In this document: positions 6,771 to 12,636 of the stretch, piece by piece
Layout of the letters: each line of letters starts with the position of its first letter
How positions within the stretch are numbered: the stretch's first letter is position 1
Assembly (NCBI GenBank): GCA_016180765.1
Contig: JACPAP010000039.1
Location: 1 to 14,189, forward strand
Direction: 5' to 3'
Length of the DNA: 14,189 nt
DNA from: Gemmatimonadota bacterium
Lineage (GTDB): Bacteria; Gemmatimonadota; Gemmatimonadetes; Gemmatimonadales; GWC2-71-9
Made by a program: the position numbers and the translations under genes
The notes under the pieces: generated by a model
The model's input: the letters and a program-made list of their open reading frames with translations, nothing else
Database searches by the model: none
What the model was told of the DNA's origin: nothing

Positions 6771-7526
6771 TCACCGAAGCGCGTCCCGGTAGGTCACGAC
6801 CTGACGCATGGTGACCAGGCGACCCCGCGTTTCCCGAAGGGAACGCGCCACCACCGGGACGTGGACATCCGGCGGATGAATCGCCACCCGTACCAGATCG
6901 GGTGCCGTCTCCAGAACCCGGCGAACCGCGGCGATCCCGGCCGTGAGGTGGGAGCGCCAAGGCCGCGCGGTGCTCCAGCTCAAGGCTGGGGCGAACACCT
7001 GGCGGTGGGTAGCCAGGTTGGCGATCGCCCAGAATCCCTCCGTCAGGCCCACGTTCCGCTGGCGTAACAGATCGGCGAGCCCCGGGCCGTAAAGCCACGC
7101 CGGTGGAATGAATCCCACCGGCTGGAGACCCAATGCCGCGAAGAGCGCGAGCCCGCGATCCAACCGCCGCGCCGCTTGGTCCGGCGGCGCGAGGTAGAAC
7201 TCCGCGGACGCCGCGGTACGGCCCGCTACGCCCAGGTGCTGCATCCAGGTTCGCCGGAACCCGGCTTCGTGGTGGCGGTAGCCGTGCAAGAAGATTTCCG
7301 CCCCCGCCGCCTGCCGTTGGAGGAGATCGTCCACGAACCCGGCGTGCTGCTCCAGCGGCCACTCGCCATGCCAGTCGGGAACTACCAGGAGGGCGTAGCG
7401 CGTGAGGCCGCGCTCCGCGAGCAGCGAGTACACCTGTGCCAGCTTTGATGCGTGCGCCGGAGTGACGTCGTGGACCGCGAGAACCAACCGTTTCCGGTTT
7501 CCGGTTTCCCGTTTCCCCAGCATCAT
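6771..7526 (-). CDS. DUF2334-type polysaccharide deacetylase
   Basis: The 251-residue protein belongs to the NodB-like carbohydrate deacetylase superfamily, probably DUF2334. LVLAVHDVTP (H19, D20) carries the first metal/catalytic acid motif, IFLHGYRHH (H81, H85/H86) supplies the zinc-binding HGxxH, and AIHPPDVH (H217) gives the C-terminal histidine. Such enzymes remove N-acetyl groups from glycans, fitting a role in modifying the local polysaccharide. No signal peptide is seen, so cytoplasmic action is implied. The ATG at 7526 leads into GKRETGNRKR, which is encoded by a heptamer array. A TTG just after the array is an alternative start giving VLAVHD at the N-terminus. The gene follows the outer-membrane barrel gene by 11 bases, so it is the last gene of that operon. 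Confidence 0.82.
   Translation of the reverse strand: MMLGKRETGNRKRLVLAVHDVTPAHASKLAQVYSLLAERGLTRYALLVVPDWHGEWPLEQHAGFVDDLLQRQAAGAEIFLHGYRHHEAGFRRTWMQHLGVAGRTAASAEFYLAPPDQAARRLDRGLALFAALGLQPVGFIPPAWLYGPGLADLLRQRNVGLTEGFWAIANLATHRQVFAPALSWSTARPWRSHLTAGIAAVRRVLETAPDLVRVAIHPPDVHVPVVARSLRETRGRLVTMRQVVTYRDALR
7490..7517. repeat. GTTTCCG/GTTTCCC heptamer array at the start of the deacetylase
   Basis: Four units: GTTTCCG GTTTCCG GTTTCCC GTTTCCC. The array begins nine bases inside the ATG of the deacetylase (on the minus strand) and encodes GKRETGNRKR. A gain or loss of one 7-base unit would shift the reading frame. Confidence 0.9.
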
Positions 7527-7537
7527 CGTGGTGTCGG

Positions 7538-8950
7538 TTACCAGTAGACCACAAACCGCCCGTGAGCGCCGTCGAACAAGCCGTGCGCCCCCCGGTCCCC
7601 GTCCAGATCCAGGCGGTAGCCGCCGCCCACGGTCACCTGCGTTCCCAGCCGCCAGCCCACGTCCAGGCGCAGTCGCCGATCGTTGGCCGCCTCGGGAGCC
7701 GGCACCTGCCCCAAGCCGCGCACCACGTCCCGGTTCACGAACTCGAAGCTCGCGTCTCCCCAAAACCCGCGCGGCGCGCGATAGGTGATGCGCGCCTCGC
7801 CGCTCACCCAGCGATCCTCGAAATCCACGTCCAACGAATCCAGCCGACGCTGATCCCGCCGCTCGGGGCGCGCGGTCCGCGCCAGCCACCCCTCGAACCG
7901 CCAGCGCCGGGCCAGCTGCGCCATGGCGTAGCCGCCCAACCGGGACGTAATCTCGGTCAGGACGAAATCATCCTCGGGGGGGCTCAAGGGCAGGGGCGTG
8001 CGGTCGATTCGGGCTCGGACGTAGGTGGCGAACCCGCCCGCCCGCAACCGCGGCGTGGGGCTCCATTCCACCAGCCCGCCCGCAAAACCGTACCGCTCGT
8101 CCTGCCGGAACCCGGCATCCGGCGCCACCTGGCGGTAGGCGCGCACCGTAGTGGGCGTCATCACCCCGCCGTGCGCCTCCACCCGCAGGTGACGCCCCAG
8201 CGGCCACTCTCCCCAACCGCGCAGGGCGAACGGCTGGCGCTCGTAGTCCAGCGCGGTGTCGGCGTTGAACGACCAGACGATCAGCACCTGGTAGATGAAG
8301 TTGCTGAAGGCATCGAGGACGCCGAACCCCGCCCCGATCTCGCGGCCCGCGCCGCCACGGTAGCCGGCCTGGATCTCGAGGTCGCTGTTGGGCTTCTCGG
8401 ATTCCAGGGTGCTGCTGGTCCGCTGGAAAAAGCCCGAGGGCCAGGTGCGGCCGAATTCCAGGCGAATCAGGTTGCGGTGCAGCTGAGGCCGGTCGTCCTT
8501 GTCGAACCGTACCGCGGCGGTCCAGGCCCCGCCCAGCGGCACGACCGTCTTGAGGTCGAAGCTGGTGGCGAGGAAGCGATTGTTGATGCTGGCGCCCCAG
8601 TAGCGCGCCCCATTGACCTGCCGGTACCAGTCGTAGTCTTCGGACAGCCCGAACCCGCCCGAGATGAGATCGAGGTAATACTCGTGGTCTATCTGGGGGT
8701 CGAACCGCTGGAGGATGCCGTTCCGACTCAAGCGGCCGCCGCCGGCGCCGGAGCGGTCCAGCAGTTGGAGCCAGGTCTCTTCCTCCCAGCCCCGCAGCGT
8801 GGCGTGCAGCGAGGTGGTGTCCGCCTGGGCCGAGAGCATCGCGGGCCGGCCCCAGCCGGCGAGCCAGACGGCGAGACCGAGGGCAAAGGGGGTGCGCGGG
8901 GCGCGGTGCGCGGGGTAGTTCTGGCCCGGCTGGGTCGGTGGCCGGATCAC
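7538..8950 (-). CDS. Outer-membrane beta-barrel protein of unknown function
   Basis: The 470-residue protein has a signal-peptide core FALGLAVWLAGWGRPAML and likely cleavage after LSAQA. The rest has short alternating polar/aromatic segments with many Arg, Gly, Trp and Tyr (for example WTAAVRFDKDD and RLRAGGFATYVRARI) and ends RFVVYW; a terminal aromatic residue is typical of barrels inserted by the BAM complex. I recognise no named family. The GTG at 8950 was chosen because it overlaps the upstream glycosyltransferase stop (GTGA, 8947-8950), indicating translational coupling; further upstream the frame is its antisense-free shadow. Residues 11-22 (YPAHRAPRT) of the n-region are encoded by a heptamer array. 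Position between a glycosyltransferase and a deacetylase suggests a role in polysaccharide export or attachment, which is inference. Confidence 0.75.
   Translation of the reverse strand: MIRPPTQPGQNYPAHRAPRTPFALGLAVWLAGWGRPAMLSAQADTTSLHATLRGWEEETWLQLLDRSGAGGGRLSRNGILQRFDPQIDHEYYLDLISGGFGLSEDYDWYRQVNGARYWGASINNRFLATSFDLKTVVPLGGAWTAAVRFDKDDRPQLHRNLIRLEFGRTWPSGFFQRTSSTLESEKPNSDLEIQAGYRGGAGREIGAGFGVLDAFSNFIYQVLIVWSFNADTALDYERQPFALRGWGEWPLGRHLRVEAHGGVMTPTTVRAYRQVAPDAGFRQDERYGFAGGLVEWSPTPRLRAGGFATYVRARIDRTPLPLSPPEDDFVLTEITSRLGGYAMAQLARRWRFEGWLARTARPERRDQRRLDSLDVDFEDRWVSGEARITYRAPRGFWGDASFEFVNRDVVRGLGQVPAPEAANDRRLRLDVGWRLGTQVTVGGGYRLDLDGDRGAHGLFDGAHGRFVVYW
8891..8919. repeat. GGTGCGC heptamer array with GGGGTAGT cap
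   Basis: The array is GGTGCGC GGGGCGC GGTGCGC followed by GGGGTAGT, the same three-unit-plus-cap module as at 3622-3682. It encodes part of the signal-peptide n-region of the barrel protein. No inverted partner arm is seen nearby. Confidence 0.85.
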
Positions 8951-10332
8951 GGCGCCTCCAGCACTGCGCCCCGCAGCACATCGGCCACCCTTCGGGCAAA
9001 CTGCCGCGCCGAGAAGTGATCTTCCGCCCGCCGCCGGGCGGCCTGGCCCATGGCGCGCAGCTCGGAGGCGGGAAGACTGAGCGCCTCGCGCAGGGTTTGC
9101 GCCAGCGCGGGGACGTCGCGAGGAGGAGCGAGCCAACCGGCCGCCAGGTCCGATGTCCGAGGTCCGAGGTCCGATATCCGTTGCACGTTGTACGTTGCAC
9201 GTTGCACGTCTTTTGAGCCCTTCCCCATTCCCCCTTCCCCCTTACCCAGTATCTCGACCGGTCCTCCCTCCCCGGCCGCGATCACCGGCACCCCGCTGGC
9301 CATCGCCTCCAGGATCACGCGCCCGAACGGCTCGGGCCGGAGCGAATAGTGGAGGGCGAGGTCGAATTCCGGATAGACCAGCTCGATCTTGGGTTGGAAG
9401 GGCAGGAGGTGAACTTGCGGGAAACGGGAAACGGGAAACGGGAAACGTTCGCCCGTCGGCTCACCTCGCCCCCTGGCCGCTTGCCCCTCGCCTGCTATCG
9501 AGGCTCGAAGCTCTACTCCGTACTCTCGCTCCGCCACCGTGTCGTAAATGCTCCCGCCCACGATCACCAGGTGGACATCCGAAAACTGAGAACGGATAAC
9601 CGAGAACGCCTTGATGACTTCCGGCTGGCCCTTCCATCGTGCGAACACCGCCGGCATGCCGATGATCCGATGCTCTCGGGGGATGCCGAGCTGCTCGTGG
9701 ATCCAGTAGCTCCGGGGGCGGGGGCGGAAGCGGTCGAGATCGACGCCGTTCATGACGACCGTGCAACGTGCAGCGTGCAACGTGCGACCGCCCCGCTCCA
9801 CCCCCGTTGTACGTTGCACGTTGTACGTTGCACGTCCTCCCCACGCCTCTGCTGTCGCATTGCTATTGGCGATCATCGCGTCCGGCACAAAGCGGCTCGT
9901 CAGACGCCACACGATGGACGTCGCCGCGGGCGGGTATTCGTGGAGGTGCCACACCACCGGATGCCGCCGTAACCACGCCACCGCCAGGTGCGCCTTGAAC
10001 GCCACGGTGTAGATGGCGTCGGCGTCCTGGAAAAAGGGGTGCCGACCGAGGCGGCGCGCCCAGGTGATGAGTCCGGCCGCGGAGCCTGGGAGGGTCCACA
10101 AGTGTCCGGCGCGCTGCGAGCCGGCCAGCATGCGCTCGCTCGCTGGCACCACCTCGGCGGGGATGCCGAGCTCGTTCAGGATGCGGATCAGCGGGCCGCC
10201 GCGCGGCGTGACCACGCGGAGGTTGATGTCGTGCTCGAACGCGCGGGCCGCGAAGTCCAGCAGCACGCGCTCGGTGCCGCCCAGCTGGGCCGACGCGGCC
10301 ACTGCGGTGACCCGGACGGCGCGCTTAGCCAT
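8947..10332 (-). CDS. GT4 glycosyltransferase carrying many heptamer-array insertions
   Basis: The 461-residue GT-B enzyme opens VRVTAVAASAQLGGTERVLLDF (glycine loop QLGGTE). VVMNGVDLDRFRPR marks the linker, HRIIGMPAVFARWKGQPEVI the second domain, and EPFGRVILE the EX7E motif (E334, E342). It should transfer a sugar in polysaccharide assembly; specificity unknown. Repeat-encoded segments interrupt the family pattern at about residues 167-191, 242-251, 296-305 and 363-395. Taking these out leaves about 380 residues, the normal GT4 length. The ATG at 10332 starts directly before the conserved first strand; the open frame extends to ATG 10410, but those 26 residues are mostly repeat D and low-complexity. 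The stop overlaps the barrel gene start by four bases. Confidence 0.87.
   Translation of the reverse strand: MAKRAVRVTAVAASAQLGGTERVLLDFAARAFEHDINLRVVTPRGGPLIRILNELGIPAEVVPASERMLAGSQRAGHLWTLPGSAAGLITWARRLGRHPFFQDADAIYTVAFKAHLAVAWLRRHPVVWHLHEYPPAATSIVWRLTSRFVPDAMIANSNATAEAWGGRATYNVQRTTGVERGGRTLHAARCTVVMNGVDLDRFRPRPRSYWIHEQLGIPREHRIIGMPAVFARWKGQPEVIKAFSVIRSQFSDVHLVIVGGSIYDTVAEREYGVELRASIAGEGQAARGRGEPTGERFPFPVSRFPQVHLLPFQPKIELVYPEFDLALHYSLRPEPFGRVILEAMASGVPVIAAGEGGPVEILGKGEGGMGKGSKDVQRATYNVQRISDLGPRTSDLAAGWLAPPRDVPALAQTLREALSLPASELRAMGQAARRRAEDHFSARQFARRVADVLRGAVLEAP
9148..9180. repeat. GTCCGAG/GTCCGAT heptamer array (family D)
   Basis: Units GTCCGAT GTCCGAG GTCCGAG GTCCGAT plus ATCCG. It lies within the third glycosyltransferase gene and abuts the next array directly. 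Confidence 0.88.
9181..9208. repeat. TTGCACG heptamer array (family C)
   Basis: Units TTGCACG TTGTACG TTGCACG TTGCACG, inside the same gene, encoding the 7-residue-period peptide VQRATYNVQR. It is preceded by family D and followed by family E with only a short junction. Confidence 0.9.
9218..9245. repeat. CCCTTCC heptamer array (family E)
   Basis: Units CCCTTCC CCATTCC CCCTTCC CCCTTAC, encoding the glycine/lysine-rich GKGEGGMGKG just after the EX7E region of the glycosyltransferase. Confidence 0.85.
9419..9446. repeat. GGGAAAC heptamer array, 4 exact units (family B)
   Basis: Four perfect GGGAAAC units. They encode FPFPVSRFP in frame, in the loop before VHLLPFQPKIELVYP. It is the most regular array in the window. 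Confidence 0.95.
9581..9608. repeat. GAGAACG-like heptamer array (family F)
   Basis: Units GAAAACT GAGAACG GATAACC GAGAACG. It encodes FSVIRSQFS in the donor domain. It is degenerate and could partly be native coding sequence, but the period-7 pattern and four-unit length match the other arrays. Confidence 0.65.
9761..9833. repeat. Inverted pair of GTGCAAC heptamer arrays (hairpin)
   Basis: Left arm: GTGCAAC GTGCAGC GTGCAAC GTGCGAC (9761-9788). After 17 bases comes the reverse-complement family: GTTGTAC GTTGCAC GTTGTAC GTTGCAC (9806-9833). The arms can pair along about 28 bp with few mismatches. The whole element is translated in frame in the glycosyltransferase (ATYNVQR is shared with the array at 9181-9208), interrupting the stretch between NATAEAW and VVMNGVD. 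Confidence 0.9.
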
Positions 10333-10380
10333 TGCGCCGGAGCTTGCGGCACGGGCCCGGCCCGCCCGCCCGCCGGTCTT

Positions 10381-10412
10381 GACGGACGTCGGAGGTCGGA
10401 CATCGGACATCG
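10381..10412. repeat. GTCGGAC heptamer array (family D, opposite orientation)
   Basis: Units GACGGAC GTCGGAG GTCGGAC ATCGGAC plus ATCG, reverse-complement family of the 9148-9180 array. It lies just upstream of the ATG at 10332 of the glycosyltransferase and contains the alternative ATG at 10410. Confidence 0.85.
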
Positions 10413-10564
10413 TGCTTCAGGTCGCCGCGGAGCATCACCGCTATCTCGTGGCTGACAGTGGCGTGTGACCCGGCCTACCCAGCCGGTCTTGCGGGCAAGG
10501 TACACTAGGAGCGTGGCGACAGCCGTCAAGTAGAAACCGGAAGGGCGAGCGCCGGGGCTTCAGG
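10413..10564. other. Intergenic region between divergent units, no gene recognised
   Basis: This region should hold the promoter of the minus-strand operon, but no convincing -35/-10 is visible. TAGGAG is followed by a six-codon frame starting GTGGCGACAGCC (10513) that ends at a TAG (VATAVK). With the truncated PIN gene downstream, this could be the remnant start of a lost antitoxin gene, which is speculative. Confidence 0.3.
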
Positions 10565-10786
10565 TTGACTGGGGTGTGGTTCCTGGATCGCGCGGCGCTG
10601 ATCCGTTCGTTCGAGCTGATGCGTCGCTACGCGGATCATCCCATGGACCTGGCGGACGCATCGCTGGTGGCGGCCGCGGAAGCCCTCCGAACCACCAGCG
10701 TCTTCACCATGGACCGGCGCGATTTCGCCAGCTATCGAGCTCGCATCGGCCGCTCCTGGCGCCGGTTCGAGGCCCTTTCGGGGTGA
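10565..10786 (+). pseudogene. 5'-truncated PIN-domain (VapC-like) toxin fragment
   Basis: The 73-residue frame matches only the second half of a VapC-type PIN nuclease. It has ELMRRYADHPMDLADASLV with the acidic DLADA motif, then the strand and last acidic motif TSVFTMDRRDFASYR. The first half, including the DTN motif and the conserved glutamate, is absent. I looked at the sequence upstream to 10440 and saw no PIN N-terminus in another frame. The nominal TTG start at 10565 has no clear ribosome-binding site. VapC proteins are usually near 130 residues, so roughly half is missing and RNase activity is not expected. It is likely a relic of a toxin-antitoxin module. Confidence 0.75.
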
Positions 10787-10884
10787 GCCTTCAACGCTTC
10801 CGCGCCGAGCGCCCGCAAGGAAATGTGCCGGAGCGCAACGTTCCGGTAACGGCTCGCGGCCACCGGTGCAGCAACGTTCGGCCG

Positions 10885-11145
10885 GTGCCCAAAATCAGCC
10901 GCTTCTTTGGCATCGTCGTAGCGATGTACTACGACGACCACCCGCCGCCTCATTGCCACGTGCGGTATGGTCACCATCGGGCTATACTAGAGATTGACGC
11001 CGTTGCCGTTTTGGCTGGGTCCTTGCCGCCTCGCACCCTGGGCTTAGTGATTGAGTGGGCAGCGTTGCATCGGGCAGAGCTAGAAGGCAACTGGCTCCGC
11101 GCGCGAGCGCAGTCGCCGCTCAAGCCGATCGCGCCCTTGGAATGA
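10885..11145 (+). CDS. DUF4160 domain protein
   Basis: The 86-residue protein starts PKISRFFGIVVAMYYDDHPPPHCHVRYGHHRAIL, the hallmark of DUF4160 (IxMYxxDHxPPHxHxxY). The histidine and aspartate cluster looks like a metal or nucleic-acid site, but no activity is established for this family to my knowledge. The GTG at 10885 gives the canonical N-terminus (M/V-PKIS); the longer open frame upstream is a shadow of the PIN fragment. The next gene (DUF2442) begins four bases after this stop. This two-gene order is common in bacteria and has been regarded as toxin-antitoxin-like; which partner is which is not settled here. Confidence 0.88.
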   Translation: MPKISRFFGIVVAMYYDDHPPPHCHVRYGHHRAILEIDAVAVLAGSLPPRTLGLVIEWAALHRAELEGNWLRARAQSPLKPIAPLE

Positions 11146-11149
11146 GGTC

Positions 11150-11434
11150 ATGTTGAAGGACATCGTAGAGGTCAAGCCGCTGGGCGGCCACCGGCTCTAC
11201 CTGCGCTTCGAGGACGGGATCGAGGGCCAGCTCGATTTCGCGGAGCGTCTGCGGTTCGACGGGGTGTTCGCACCGCTGAGAGATCCGGCCGTCTTCGCGC
11301 AAGTCCGAATCCACCCCGAGCTTGGCACCATCGCGTGGCCGAGCGGTGCAGACCTGGACCCCGACGTCCTGTACGCAGAGCTGTCGGGAGTCCCCGTCTC
11401 CTTCCCTCGGGTTCCTTCCCGCGGCCCTCGCTAG
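11150..11434 (+). CDS. DUF2442 domain protein
   Basis: The 94-residue protein fits DUF2442: IVEVKPLGGHRLYLRFEDGIEGQLDF at the N-terminus, then FAPLRDPAVFAQVRIHPELGTIAWPSGADLDPDVLY. The family is small, cytoplasmic and of unknown biochemical function, and is usually paired with DUF4160. The ATG at 11150 has GAGG immediately upstream, overlapping the previous stop, so the pair is likely cotranslated. The C-terminal 15 residues (VPVSFPRVPSRGPR) are poorly conserved in style. The pair stands on the plus strand between two minus-strand polysaccharide operons, which suggests an acquired module. Confidence 0.87.
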   Translation: MLKDIVEVKPLGGHRLYLRFEDGIEGQLDFAERLRFDGVFAPLRDPAVFAQVRIHPELGTIAWPSGADLDPDVLYAELSGVPVSFPRVPSRGPR

Positions 11435-11466
11435 CCCTGAAGGGCCCCCGGGTCGGGGTGACCACG

Positions 11467-12636
11467 CTACGTGCGCATCAGCGCGCGGTACACTTCCGCG
11501 GTCTTGCGCGCAGTCTCCACCCACCGAAACCGGTGCGCCCGTTCCACGCCGCGTTCCACCAGCTGCTCGCACCACTGCGGATTACCGGCCAGCCGGCGCA
11601 ACGCCTGGACGTAGGGTCCGGTCTCCCGCCCGCCCACCACCACCGCGGCATCGCCCGCCACTTCGGCCAGTCCCCCCGCGCCCGAGGTGACGACCGGTAG
11701 TCCGGACGCCATCGCCTCCAGCACCGGGAACCCAAAGCCCTCGTAGTGCGACGGGAACAGCAACACGTCTGCCGCCCGGTACGCGGCCCGGAGCTCGGGC
11801 TCCACGGCCTCGGCCAGGTTGCGGGTGACCTCCTTGATGCCCTGGGTGACGAGGTCGTGTTCCTGCTCATGGGAGAACGCGCCCCCCACCTGGAGCAACC
11901 AGGCGTCCATGCCCGCCTGGCGCAGCCCCCGCACCGCGGCCATGACGGCGGGGACGTTCTTGCGTGGTCCCACGGTCCCCACGTGCAGCACCACGAACCC
12001 GTCCTCGGGGATGCCGAGACGGCGGCGGGTGTCCGCGCGGGTGGCCTCGGGCGGGTGGAAGAACGCGTCGTCCACGCCGTAGGGGATCACGTGGATGCGT
12101 TCGTCGTGCCCCAGCCACCGGCCCAGCTCGCCGCGCAGCCACTCGGTCGCCACGATCCAGGCGTCCGCGGTGCGGAGCGCCTTGAGCACCCGCTCCAGCA
12201 GACGGTTCCGCATCCGCTCGCGCATGGTGTTTCCGCCCCGCTCCACCGTGAGCACCGGCAAGAGATCGTGCACCGTGACGATGCGCGGCCCTTTGCCCCA
12301 CGACAGCACGATGTGGGCGTAGGAATGGTCCAGCACGTGCATGAGGTCGGCGGCCATCCACCGGATGCGGTAGGGATAGGTCCAGTAGCGAGACACGTAG
12401 CGCCGCGTCTCGTTGAGCCCCGGCGTGGGCAACAGGGGGAAGGGGGTCGGGTTGGACGAGAAGATGCCCACGTCGGATGACGGCTGGTCCACCGTGAGCC
12501 CGCCGATCTCCCCCGCGATGGCGATCTCGAGGTCGGTGGCGTAGCGCTTGAGGTAAAGCGCCAACCGCGACGCGTAGCGGTCCATGGAGGGCCAGCGCTC
12601 TAACGGCAGATCCGGGACGAGCAAGACGCTGGTCAC
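11467..12636 (-). CDS. GT4 glycosyltransferase
   Basis: The 389-residue GT-B enzyme starts VTSVLLVPDLPLERWPSMDRY. Further landmarks are ADLMHVLDHSYAHIVLSWG and IVTVHDLLPVL in the acceptor domain, HVIPYGVDDAFFHPPE at the linker, VVLHVGTVGPRKNVPAV at the start of the donor domain, and the EX7E motif EGFGFPVLE (E299, E307). The acceptor-domain HDLLP pattern is seen in mannosyl- and rhamnosyl-type GT4 enzymes of O-antigen clusters, but I cannot assign a sugar. Its GTG start overlaps the stop of the upstream ligase by four bases (GTGA, 12633-12636), so the two are coupled. A short G-rich period-7 tract (12434-12447) encodes NPTPFPLLPTPG near residue 67 and may be a decayed heptamer array. Confidence 0.88.
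   Translation of the reverse strand: MTSVLLVPDLPLERWPSMDRYASRLALYLKRYATDLEIAIAGEIGGLTVDQPSSDVGIFSSNPTPFPLLPTPGLNETRRYVSRYWTYPYRIRWMAADLMHVLDHSYAHIVLSWGKGPRIVTVHDLLPVLTVERGGNTMRERMRNRLLERVLKALRTADAWIVATEWLRGELGRWLGHDERIHVIPYGVDDAFFHPPEATRADTRRRLGIPEDGFVVLHVGTVGPRKNVPAVMAAVRGLRQAGMDAWLLQVGGAFSHEQEHDLVTQGIKEVTRNLAEAVEPELRAAYRAADVLLFPSHYEGFGFPVLEAMASGLPVVTSGAGGLAEVAGDAAVVVGGRETGPYVQALRRLAGNPQWCEQLVERGVERAHRFRWVETARKTAEVYRALMRT
12434..12450. repeat. Possible short AGGGGGA heptamer tract
   Basis: AGGGGGA AGGGGGT followed by CGG resembles the CCCTTCC family on the opposite strand (compare 9218-9245). Only two units are present, so this is weak. Confidence 0.35.

Noticed and set aside
7527..7889. 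Longer start for the deacetylase
   Set aside because: It reads through the barrel-protein gene in another frame and has the Arg/Gly-rich composition of a shadow.
8951..9136. Longer start for the barrel protein
   Set aside because: It overlaps the 3' end of the glycosyltransferase and would place 60 Arg-rich residues before the signal peptide.
9148..9245. CRISPR array
   Set aside because: The repeats are contiguous 7-base units without unique spacers of constant length, and no cas genes are present.
10787..10884. Operator before DUF4160 (CCGGA...TCCGG near 10830)
   Set aside because: The arms are only five bases in GC-rich DNA, which is expected by chance.
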